Source: Trichoplax sp. H2
Lineage: Eukaryota > Placozoa > Uniplacotomia > Trichoplacea
Assembly (NCBI GenBank): GCA_003344405.1
Contig: NOWV01000346.1
Location: 1 to 43,030, forward strand
Direction of reading: 5' to 3'
Length of the DNA: 43,030 nt
Shown: piece by piece, positions 24,002 to 35,519 of the stretch
Layout of the letters: every line of letters starts with the position of its first letter
Position numbering within the stretch: the first letter of the stretch is position 1
Position numbers and translations under genes: made by a program
Notes under the pieces: generated by a model
What the model saw: only the letters and a program-made list of their open reading frames with translations
What the model was told of the DNA's origin: nothing
Database searches by the model: none

Positions 24002-27000
24002 AAAGGTAACTGCTTAAATCTAATCTTGCAATTCTATAAAGAGCAGGTTTGGTCTTTATTTCCAGATAAGTAAAATAAAATAAAAGACCTAGAAATAACA
24101 CTAATAAAGTAAAACAAAGGTCCGACTGTTGCCTTAATCTTCTGTAACCTCAGTTAGTAAATCTCGATAATCGTAATCGTGATAGGGTCCATTTACGATT
24201 AAGAAGAGAATAAAATCCTTTTAAAATACAAAGGAATTAGTACGGTAACGAACAGCAAATAAAAAACTTCTTAACCGCTAGTAATATAAGTAAGAAAAGG
24301 TTGCACTTAATATCACCTTCAATTCGCTACGATATTTCAGCATTAAATAGATTGCATTTCAGATACAAAAATAACTGGGATTTAAAATTAACTTTTAAGC
24401 CTGTAATTATAATTGCGTCTGTGATTTCAAATGCTAAAATTACGATTGAAAGTTATAACTAGTACAATTTGTAATTTACCAGTAGATTGAACAAGAATTT
24501 AGAATCTAAATTTATTGGGGCAATCAGTAGTTAAGACATATGCAACTACGTTGCGAAACTATAATACAACAATAATGATAAGAGCACTAGGAGCCTGACC
24601 AATGATGAAAATTGATGGGCGACGTAATATAATTATTCCTGTATTATTATATTCGCGAACATATGGTAAAAATGTCAATGTCAAATTTTAAATTAGTTGA
24701 TACTTTTTGTTTATCTATCAATGCATCTTCTATATTTACATTACAAATTACGCGTTTACTAAGACTGATAAATTGCATTAAGAGGGAATGATACAGTAAA
24801 GAACGCCTTTGTAAAAGAATCATGTAAAACAATTAATAAAAATTTTGAACTGTAAACTTGTCAATTAATTCTCTTAGAGAAATTTATTCGCAGCAAGTGG
24901 TTCAGAATTGATCAATACTAAGATAAGGTAACGCTTTATGTCGAGATTTGGCGTAGACAAGCCCCAATCTTAATATAATTATAAAGTAAAGATATTGCTT
25001 ATAAATACACAATTTGTAACTTTTGATTCTTTTGAAAGTAGTAAAGCAAATTTAGCCGACGCCATGATTGGGACATGTAAACATTACATACCAAAGTCAA
25101 AAAAGAAGAAGTGTTTACAAAATATCGGTACCTTGGAATCTGAATATTACAGTATATTTCGATTATTTATTAAAGCAGTATTCAACCATTTAACGTATGT
25201 CTACACAAAGCCATTGTAAACATAAGTTCTACACAAAGGTCATATTTCATTAGAAATACTTTATCAGTTTCCGTAGCGCAAGAATCCATCCTAAAGTAGC
25301 AAATGGCTTTTTACTTTTCATGACTAGGTAAGCATGGTCTGAAGTAAAACGAATGGTAGTTATGATAGTAACACTCTATTGTTTCAAACAATTATGTCTG
25401 CTATAAACATAAATATATACTAATTCGGATGTAAATTGTTACGGATTTACCAGCGTCTCTGTATCTAATTATATGATTTCTTGTATTGTATTCATATCGG
25501 TTGTATTGCAACCTTATCAGAGCTTAACGGCACTAGTTCTGTTTCGTACTAGATCATACAGTATATAAGGTGGTAAGAAATCAGAATAAATGTAGATATT
25601 CACGTGGAAGCTTAGCTGCCGATCTCGCTTCAGTTGACTAAGAGCATACCAAAAATCAGACGCTATCGTTATCGCTAACATGAATAATCTATGATTACAT
25701 ATATATTTGATCCAAAGATTTTCGGCAAATTGCTAAATGACCATAAACTGTCGACAAAATTCGTTTAAATTAAGTGCTTTGAATATGCAAACAATCATTG
25801 AAGATTACGACTGAATCGTCTATGGTGTAAGAGAATAGCTATAGAACATATACATTAATATCTTTAGCTGATTTCAAATCTTTTGGGTCTCCTTTTCGCT
25901 TAATACTAGAGATGGCAATCCTTCAGCCTTAGATTATATCCATGATAAAGCAATTTCATCTGTATTTGTACGGACTGCAACGTGACAAACTTGTAAGAAT
26001 TTTGTAATTAAATTTTAGCCGTTACTTATTTCGTTGATATTGTTCACCGTGCTAATTAGTCTATCCAAGCTTCATTCTATTAAACTAACATGAAATATTT
26101 GAGTACAGTTGCGTTTAATAGCAATAGCTTGTATAGGTGCATTGCTTCCAATATAAAGTACGAAAAATTATTTAAAAATGTATGCATACCTTAAATTTCA
26201 GTGATTTTGCTTTCAAGAAAATTTTGTCGATAGTGTTATCATATCCAATTTTAAAACTAATCTTGATAATTATAATTCAATACGTAGATCCACTAGCGAT
26301 AACCTAATAAGGTACTACAGGTAAGTATACGATATTTAATATTATAATTTATCATGCCAATATTTAGATTAAACAGACTCGATTTGCAAGATCATAATAT
26401 ACAGCTCAACTACGCGTATGTGAAGGTTATCAAGAATCCCCAAATGGCATTGGAATCATTACAGATTGGTTTCTTGAAATCCTGATAGTCATAAATTTTG
26501 TAGAACCAAAAGTGTTCGCTAGAAAAATTGTTCATTTCTAGTGTATCTCATGGCTGAAACGTGTAGACAGTAAATTGCTTCACAATTTCAAGAGGTGTAT
26601 ATGATATCTACTTATACTTTTGGATGAACTATCAGTACTGAAGCGTAATCATAAAATTATTCTTGATAGCTATTAATTACTATAAATTAACAAGTCGATG
26701 ATATTTCTAAGCCAGTCTTTCTCAATGATATGCTGCATTTTAATCAACTGCGGCAAAAGTAGGAATATAGATACGATAAATTCAAAGAAACGATTTCCTA
26801 TTTATTATCTTGATAAACAATCTCTAGGCCAATTACATATATTTCTTATTTATGCAAGTTAATATTATATTCATAAGTATTGACATAAATATTATGGCTT
26901 ATGAATATTTGGCTATTTTGTACACAACCTCCATCATATCCACAAACAATCGGCATTTCTATCCTGTAAAAATATCGCAGATATTAATGCATCGGTAGGG

Positions 27001-27725
27001 ACTATTAATGTATTACATTTTAATTTTTAATATTTAAATTTATTTAATCCTTTTAAATCATATCCTATTACGACAAATAAGCACCCACCAGTAATAGTTT
27101 CAAACTCTATCTGTAGAAAGTTACATGAAAGTTACGGTCTCACATATTTCCGTATCATATTACAGGTAAAAACGTAAAACAAAGTATGACGATTGTATAT
27201 TAAACCTGGAAAGTAATACATTGCTTCTAAAATATTTTGAAAAAATAGTGAGTTTGATTATAATTATTACTGTAAAACTGTCGTCTGTATCACCAGCTGC
27301 TATTTACTGGATATTGGTTTCGAATCTGCTCGTAAAAAATTTCTAAAATAGATATGAAAAACAACATAAGCAGCATTTCATTGCATTTGCTGACATGGAA
27401 AAGCAATCCAGGTATGATAATATTCGATAACGAAACCAAACATTTTCACCGTTTAAATCAAACTTGGCATCTTGTATAGGAATAAAATAGTGGTTAGTTA
27501 AGACTAGGAAATTTCCAATTTATGAAATGATAAGAGCTTCGGCATTAAGTTATTTTCAAAAAGCATCGAAATTTCAACATGTTTCATTTCTAATGCGTGG
27601 AGCTACTTGAATTTCTTTGATGATGGAATTACCATTCAAATCGCTTAATCAGTATATTATTATGTGTCTTTGGATAAATGTTGACGGTTGAATACTGTCA
27701 TGCCTTAGTCCTTAATAACGCGACA
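24002..27725. other. Gene-free AT-rich intergenic stretch between two receptors
   Basis: Both strands lack recognisable coding content. The plus-strand frame 24995-25219 has no family motif and a Lys-rich low-complexity patch. No repeats, RNA genes or mobile-element remnants stand out. Confidence 0.55.
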
Positions 27726-30596
27726 TTAATCTCTCGCAGTGTTATTAGTAATATTTAAAATAACTGATTCAGGAAGTGATTTACGCCTATCGATATCCGA
27801 AAACCCTACATTAACATGTCCTGACGATAAATCTAAACTGGCTGGTCGGGTTATCATAGCAGAGGATCGCCGCTGGACCATATCTGCGTCAATACTTCCT
27901 ACATGAACTCTGTTTTGAGAGAGTAATGTATTATTGTTGCTACCTGAATTGAAGGAATATGCAGCAATATCTAACATGACATTTTCTTTCGTATTTAGTT
28001 CAGGATGCAGTAAAATTATATAGAGTTTTTTCCCAAACATGCAACATAGTACACACGAACCAAATATAATCATACCGAAGGATGAAATAGCTGCTTGAAA
28101 GGGTCCTACCGTGCCAAAATAGGCTGGTGTCATAGTTGCTAAGGATAACAGCATAGTGATCGATGCGAAATTAATATATTTTGCTTCGCAGAAATTTTCC
28201 GGTAATTTTCTGGTTTTAAAGGCTAAATAGACGCATGTTAGACATAATAAAGCAAAATAACCAACGGCAACTATGTAACCAAGTCGTGTTTTTGAACGGC
28301 AATTCAAATAAACTAATTGTTCTGATATTACTTGTCTTCGAAGCTTGATAGGATCGTATATACTGGCAACAACACAGACTACAACTTCAATGGTGGTTAA
28401 TAAAATGGCCAAAATAGCTGGTCCTCGATCTCCTAATAACATTTTTGATTTTTGAGACTTGATAAAGCCGGTTTTGAATATCGCAGAGATGCGATTGGTT
28501 TTTACCAATATGATAGACATGACAAAAGCTATCGAGATACAAAATATAAACAGGGTTATGGTACAATTAAATATACTTATGGGAGCTCCAAATAAAGGTG
28601 CGACCGATAAGCACATAAGAATACCAAAAAGAAGCATTTGCGATAGAACAAAATCGGAAGCTTTCACCACTGGAGTATTTCGATATTTGATTATAACTGC
28701 CCATGTAAAAAGTGTGCTTGCGGCTGTAATGCTATAAGCAATCAGCATAATTACATTTTGCATACTTGAATAAGTTAATTCAAAGGGTTTAATGAGTTCA
28801 CACGTCGTTTGATTTTTACTGCTAGCACTTCCTAAAGGACAGGACTTACAAGCCGGAGCATTAGTTTTATTACTGTAGGTATTATAAGGACATGCATGGC
28901 ATTGCCAACAGCACAACGGTCTACTGATATAGGTGAAATAGTCTCCGGGCTGACAAGTCGCTGCGCATATCTGAGGTAACTGGGATATATTGTTATAGGG
29001 ACCAAAGCCTGCTTTACTTTCATTGATTGATAGCAATTCTACATTACCAAGTGTCCAATTACCTACAGTAACAGGTCTTAATACGCGATGCTTTGTCGAC
29101 CATTTTAAATTGACGATGTTATAAACAACGTCATGTGGACCGCCATTTGCATTAAATTCGAAATCCTTTGAAGTCATACCTTGAAATGATATTCGATACA
29201 TATTTTCTATTACTTTTGCTAATTGAAATTCCGGATCGTTAGGTGTTTTTTGGCAAATGTGTTGATTACATTGCAATGTCTTATGAAGGGCATGAGCTAA
29301 GGCATAAACTGCATCAATGACATAAGCTGCGTTATAAGACAAGCGTTGTAGGTGATTTCGAACATCATTATCTGGATTGTACTTTACATAATCTTGGCAT
29401 ACTTGCTGCGCATTATCATCGGTAAAATTGTGAATGCCATGAAACATAAGCCAAAAGGGTAATAGTGAAGGATTGATATTGTTACAAATGGAGACCTCTG
29501 TAAGATATTGTTGAAATTGCAAGCTTGGACGTCGTTTAAGTGTTATGCCCATCATGCCACCGATGACATATCGATCTAACTTCCACATTTCCTGATTCCA
29601 TTCGCATGATGTTAGGAATGTTTTACCAGTTACATGTCGATTTTGAAACCTGAGCAATAAATCTGCCAAAGCATTTTCTTCTACTAATAAAACGACCACT
29701 GGTGCTTTACTCGATTTGATTTTCGATATTGCATTATTTATCTCTAATGGATTCGCCGGTATCACTAAATTTTTATCAACACATGTCCTTTTTTTTTTAA
29801 TTATTTCCATCATCTCTCGATGAATCGATTGGCTGTATTCTGATTTCAAGGTAACGATAGATATAAAGTTCCAGTTCAAGCGTAATAGTATTGTGGCAAT
29901 AATTCTAGCCAAGTAGTTATCGATCGGTACAGTTCTGAAAAATGTTGGAAACCGATGGCGATTGGTCAGCTTGGTATCAGATGCAGCATAACTTATTTGA
30001 GGCATAGTAAACGTCTTTAGAATCGTTTGAACATCTGAACTTGTTCTACTACTCTTAGCACCGATAATTCCGACGAGCTGGTCATCTATCGCCAACTGAG
30101 AAGTCAAAAAAGGATGTTGATTTAAAGAATGATTATTATTACTTATGGTTCGGTGAGAGTTGCATAAATCATTTCTACGAAATTTAAGTAAAAGATCTAA
30201 TGTCTGCTTCATTGCCACATCAGGATTATCACAAGTATTTCGAATATCATAACCAATCGTTACATTAGGTAATAACGATGAGCTATTATTGATTAGCTCC
30301 ACAGCATAAATCATGCCTTGTAAGTTAACCAACTGTTCCCAGTCAATATTCAAGCAACGCTTACTATTGCGGTCAAAACTTGAATGAGTTGAAAATAAGC
30401 CACCAAAAGAAACTTGACCTTTCATAGCTATTCTGACTAGTTGTCTGTTTATAATTGGTGTATTACTCGTGGTAGGTAAAGATGATGGGGTTGGTGATGA
30501 TGGAGGCCTTGATAATGGAGATTCATCAAGTAGGTAACCTTTAGTAATTGCCAAAATGAACAATAAGGTGGTCATTAAACTAGCTGCGGGTGTCAT
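27726..30596 (-). CDS. Class C GPCR, mGluR-like, intact and intronless (956 aa)
   Basis: The N-terminal signal segment is residues 4-20. A Pro/Ser/Thr-rich linker (about 26-47) is absent from the other receptors here. The Venus-flytrap domain spans about 60-490 (NVTIGYDIRNTCDN, QLVGIIGAKSSRTSS, MPQISYAASDTKL), the nine-cysteine CRD about 543-600 (CQPGDYF, CCWQCHAC), and the 7TM domain about 612-865 (FKTRKLPENFCEAKYINF, KKLYIILLHPELN). The tail of about 90 residues ends TARD, with no PDZ-type end. Two mGluR ligand-contact positions differ from the 21100-23898 receptor: the Thr of the YSSTS motif is Ser206, and the Asp of G-T-D-x-W is Cys331 (TSCEW). Y254 may be kept. The ligand is therefore probably not glutamate in the classic pose. 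It groups with the 1-3846, 36 kb and 42 kb copies, sharing ENFCEAKYINF and YIILLHPE. Confidence 0.95.
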   Translation of the reverse strand: MTPAASLMTTLLFILAITKGYLLDESPLSRPPSSPTPSSLPTTSNTPIINRQLVRIAMKGQVSFGGLFSTHSSFDRNSKRCLNIDWEQLVNLQGMIYAVELINNSSSLLPNVTIGYDIRNTCDNPDVAMKQTLDLLLKFRRNDLCNSHRTISNNNHSLNQHPFLTSQLAIDDQLVGIIGAKSSRTSSDVQTILKTFTMPQISYAASDTKLTNRHRFPTFFRTVPIDNYLARIIATILLRLNWNFISIVTLKSEYSQSIHREMMEIIKKKRTCVDKNLVIPANPLEINNAISKIKSSKAPVVVLLVEENALADLLLRFQNRHVTGKTFLTSCEWNQEMWKLDRYVIGGMMGITLKRRPSLQFQQYLTEVSICNNINPSLLPFWLMFHGIHNFTDDNAQQVCQDYVKYNPDNDVRNHLQRLSYNAAYVIDAVYALAHALHKTLQCNQHICQKTPNDPEFQLAKVIENMYRISFQGMTSKDFEFNANGGPHDVVYNIVNLKWSTKHRVLRPVTVGNWTLGNVELLSINESKAGFGPYNNISQLPQICAATCQPGDYFTYISRPLCCWQCHACPYNTYSNKTNAPACKSCPLGSASSKNQTTCELIKPFELTYSSMQNVIMLIAYSITAASTLFTWAVIIKYRNTPVVKASDFVLSQMLLFGILMCLSVAPLFGAPISIFNCTITLFIFCISIAFVMSIILVKTNRISAIFKTGFIKSQKSKMLLGDRGPAILAILLTTIEVVVCVVASIYDPIKLRRQVISEQLVYLNCRSKTRLGYIVAVGYFALLCLTCVYLAFKTRKLPENFCEAKYINFASITMLLSLATMTPAYFGTVGPFQAAISSFGMIIFGSCVLCCMFGKKLYIILLHPELNTKENVMLDIAAYSFNSGSNNNTLLSQNRVHVGSIDADMVQRRSSAMITRPASLDLSSGHVNVGFSDIDRRKSLPESVILNITNNTARD

Positions 30597-33500
30597 TTCG
30601 TGTTCTTAAGAAGGTTAAGTTACGAAAAATTTGTACGTAATTGGGTATTTTATTGGTTTAAAATCAGTTTGTATGACTGAAGAAACGTTTTAAAGAATAA
30701 ATCTTCAATCTATATAACTTTGAGTTGAAGAAACACCATCAATTTATTGAAATAAAATAATTGTATAAATTCTAGAGAGATACGGACTGTCAAAATTAGA
30801 TTTGATCCGATGTTCAACCGCTTTTATAATCCTTAAACAACCAAATTTAACATAGCATCAATAGCCTAGAGAAACATATTTTCGGAAAAAAATAATAAAT
30901 GATAATGGTTTATTTCATCTCTATTTATCCAATATTGTACTAGAATAACATAATGAGAAAATAAACAATCTTCTTGGTTATCAGTCTGTCTCGCAATAAT
31001 TTGGTATCGACCATCTGACATTGTAAGAGATAGTCCAATAGATGGAACTTGGATGGATCAATTAAGTAGAAAGATGTTCGATTGGATAATGGAACATGAT
31101 GGCAATGTTGACATTTATTTGCACCTCTATGACGTGCATTTATTTCCGCAAAATTACGTCGATAAATTAATAATGTTTATTAATATCTAGTCTTTGTTCT
31201 TATGGCAAGTGATGAAGTTCATCGATCCTTGCCAAACTTGGATGTTTTAGCGTGTTATTTTGAGTTTTGATATTCTAAATTATTTTAACGTAACCTGTAT
31301 CATACGATCTTATACGAGCAAAATTTTGTTTACTTTGCTATTGAAAATTCTACGCCTAGATATGTTTTGTTATGTTAGGTAGGGTTGTTACGATGGAAAC
31401 CCATTTTAAGATATTACAGAACTATTTTATAAAAATATACTATTTCAGATATACAGTATTCGTAAATTTAACAATTAATTATACTGTGCGATATTAGCAT
31501 ATCGTAGCAATTTCTGTATTTATTTTCCTTACAATTTAATATTAACTTGGTAACTGTCACTATAGTGCCTATGCAACCATACTATCTCATAGCACAATCA
31601 ATTCGTAATTTTACACCATACTTCTGAGGTGGTAACACGTATACTATGACGAACTCCCTAGCGTACCCCTTCTTTTAAATTTTTGCTATATATGAAATCG
31701 GTTCACTTCCTGTTAACTGAACAACGTACTTATGAGAATATTTTAATTCTGTTACATGGCATGATAATTATCTTTTTATATTAGATCAGAAGTTAAAAGA
31801 TAGGGGTTATCATAAAATTAATCTATTAATTGTAATTGGAATATTATTATGATATGATCGACCTTCAACTATGATCTGTTTAAAAAAAACTTTAAAGAAT
31901 TTATCCGGTTAGGTAACATTGGCAATTCGTACTATCGGATAAAATTAAAGTTAGTTATCGGTATAGGTCTCCTAATGACAGTGTATCGTACATTCTCAGT
32001 ACACATTTTGTCTTAACTCAAATCTCCAATGAAATAAAATGGGGATAATATCATACACTATATTCCTTTGCCACTATTTTGAAAAAGTACGGTATATTAT
32101 TACTATTTAAAGCTAAGAATTATTGCCTGTATCCTTATCCTATTCAAATACAACTATAAATTCAATAAAGGCTCAAAATGACTGTCACTAGCACAAATAC
32201 ACATAATTCAAACAACTAATTTCGAATTCATGAAAAATAGTTTTGAAACTTTCCATAATTTAGCAATTTTTGGATGCAGTTTAATATTATATAATCTATC
32301 AAAAATCTTTCTTTAATATATCTCGGTTATTTTATCCTTGATGAAATCGCTAATAAGTGCCTATTCCAACCTCTTAATCATAAATATTAAATGATTTTGA
32401 GAAGAATAGTCCGATAGTAGTTATAGATTACATTGTCTTAAGTTATTAATTACCCATTTAATTTTGATTTAGAAGCTATTTTTAGGACAAAAGATGATAT
32501 CCCATTTGTCTAATATTTAAAGATATAACAAAAATTACGACGTAACTATTAATACAATTGCAATCATTCGGACGTAGTTCAGAAATAAGTAATTGCCCTG
32601 ATTAGTATAAGTTGTATAAATTATAATTAATGAAAATAAGCAATCGGGCAGTTTTGTTCATCGAGTTTCGTAATAGTATGCTATCAAAGGTAAGCTAGCC
32701 AAAACTATCCATTAGCACTGATGTTATCTTTGTAGGTTTATTTAAAAAGAAAATTTTAATCAGAATGTTGTCGGGCTAACTTTAAATAAATTTCGCTAAG
32801 ATTCTCATTTATTAATGCAAAATCTTTGTATCCAAGTGATCGATTAATCAAAAATGAAATTCGATACAAATAGTAAATATAATTTAATTTTGGTATGTAT
32901 CATATATTTCAACAATTAGCTCGTATGCGATAGTAATTCTTCAAGATCAAACAAGCTCTCAAGGTGGTTTTAATCTACTCATGGCTAATTTCACATACGA
33001 AATCAAGATGATCTTAATATAGCACGTATATTACGAGGAATATAGTTTCAAATCGGTATAGTAAAATGCCACCTTATGGTAAACTTTGGATACTTAAGTA
33101 GGTTACTCATTATCTAGGTTATGATAAGTTGAAAGAGCCAATTACTGCTAAACTCTCGTCACTTCACCAGTACCGTACATTGCATTAATAACTATATATA
33201 TGCTATGTTATATATTAGATGATTATTTTAAGGAAATATACATCATGACAGCGATTAAATAGTTGCTTTATTTTTATTTTTTTCAAAAGCGAAAGATACA
33301 TAGGAACTTAAGTGAGAATGTCATGTTAACAATTACTGAAGAAATTCAGGCTTGCTATTACTCGATGATTAAATCTACGATACGATAATAATAAATCCTA
33401 TCCTATTCGATATCTATCTGGAACCATTATTGTCGGGAATAAAACTGGCTCTGAGTACTGTAATATCTTAAATAAATGTATAAATAATATTCGTTTTCAG

Positions 33501-34638
33501 TTTCATAATCTACTGTACCCTTTACACTGAGTAAATGAATTAAGTTAAAAGTAATTATGTTAAACATTTTTTGACACTTTACGAGTTATAACTCATGAGG
33601 TAAAACATCATTCAAAGTTATACAAAGAGATCAGGCTACGCTAGCAATTTATAAACACAAAGAGTAAAGAAAACGAAATTAAAATATTTAATATATCGTG
33701 TCGAATCAATAGACTAAAGATATATTTATAAGATACAGTACAGCCTGTAAATTGACTGCTTGATTGAGATGAATCAAAAATATATAATAGAGTGACCTAA
33801 GTAAGCGAGAGTTTATCATCGATATCATATTGTAGAGTAGTAAACCTGCTTCTCCAACTATGCGCAACTTATTACGTATCAAATAGATCACCGTAAAACA
33901 AATTGAATAAATTACCGTATTTTCTGAGTTTTTTAAGCAGGAAATATGTAAAGAAAAATCATTTCGTTGGGCTAAATCGAATTACATTTGCGAAAAAATT
34001 CGCAATAGAACAGACTATTACGGGTTTTATAACAAATCAATGTTACTATAACTGCTACATGCACTGGTAGATAAAACATACTCAGATAGGTCTATGATTC
34101 TAAAAAATATCTGCCAGCTGTCAATTTTAGTGAAGCTACTTAAACTTTTAATGATTATCAACTGCCATCAAATTACTATTACTTTTTTAACTTATATCTA
34201 ATTATACTTTTATAAAATACTTCAGATAAAAGTAATCGGACCTATATGTTAATCCATGTTGATGCTTGGCTACGGTGAGCAAGACTAAAATTAAATGGTT
34301 TAAATTGCAACTTTCATTAAATTTTTACTCAACCAAAAGGGATTATTTAAAAGTGAAGAATGGAATTAACCCAAACTTTATCCATATTTGAATTAAGAAT
34401 TCCTACTTTTAGAATTTGAAATCACACATCGTCCTTGAATTCGCGATTAAATTGAATCAATGCTGTATTTAATTGTGCACCAGTTACTATTAAATGTTAG
34501 CGTTCGTATAATTCTTCCATGATAATTAAGACATGTTTCGGTTTAAGATATTATTAATTAACAATGTGATAATGTTATTGAAGTAGAAGTAGACGGTTCA
34601 GTTTAGATAATTGTAAATATTATGATCTGTTGAAAAAT
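30597..34638. other. Gene-free AT-rich intergenic stretch
   Basis: About 4 kb contain no frame longer than about 60 codons with protein-like content, no tRNA-like structure and no recognised mobile element. It precedes (in minus orientation, lies upstream of) the receptor at 30596, so any promoter should be in its first few hundred bases. Confidence 0.55.
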
Positions 34639-35160
34639 TGTGAGGTTCAATCGTTAATGGACTTCCATTATCGAATGTGTAGAAGTAAGGTACTTAATAT
34701 GCCAATGACTTGTAATCACCAAAATGGCGGTTGTCACATTTGTAGGAAATCTGTTAGATCTTAAACGGATTTAAGTTGTTGATTGGGGCTATAATATTAT
34801 TAGCGCATAATATTAATTAACACATATTTGTCCGATAGTAATTAAGAGGATTACAAAGCTATAGAAAAGACTAAGTTATGTATAAGAATAATTAACAGGT
34901 TGCAAAGGTGTAGATTTGGTACAAGTATATAAGGGGTTGTAATTTACCTCGCTGAGGAGGAGGAAAATACGGAGACCTAATAAAGTTAGTTTAGTAAATT
35001 TATCCAAACACTTCTAGCCCGCCTTTTACTGTTGACTGAGGTCGTTCGCTAAAGTAGAGCGAGTAGTGACGCTTGGTTGCAGTTTTACTGTACGATAGAA
35101 GAGAGTAGGATAAGTGTGGAACGAGAATTTGATTGTTGCAAACGGCGTTGTGACAAGACA
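34639..35160 (+). repeat. LTR-like repeat, copy 1
   Basis: The stretch begins tgtgaggttc and ends gttgtgacaagaca. It has a TATATAAGG box at about 34928 and an AATAAAG signal at about 34979, the order expected in an LTR. Ends and several internal blocks match the repeat at 37190-37663: tcgttaatgga near the start and acg(g/a)cgttgtgaca near the end. No gag or pol lies beside it, so it would be a solo LTR. No clean target-site duplication is visible, so the borders are approximate. Confidence 0.5.
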
Positions 35161-35519
35161 TTATCATTATCAATAGCTTGTTCTTCAAATGTATAAGTTT
35201 CGATTTTTTTTATTTAATTAAAGTATTATATAAAGAAACAAACTTAAAGCCAGGATATTTGGTTTTCTATACGAAGATAATCGACCAAAACCAACGTGGG
35301 CATAATTTAATAACTAAGGCATTTGAATCCACTCTAGATCAATCCGTGAAACACTATAATAGAGGCAGTTACGATTATTCTCGATATATTTATAACCTAA
35401 CCTACCTGTTAACTCTAAATTTTATGCCTACTTAATTTCGTAGAGCTTGTAAATTAATCTTACTCTACTATATCATTCGTTATATCCTGCATTACATTCG
35501 AAACTTTGGTGGAACTGAA

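Noticed and set aside
24995-25219. 74-codon plus-strand frame as a gene
   Set aside because: No family motif, Lys-rich low complexity and no splice or promoter support.
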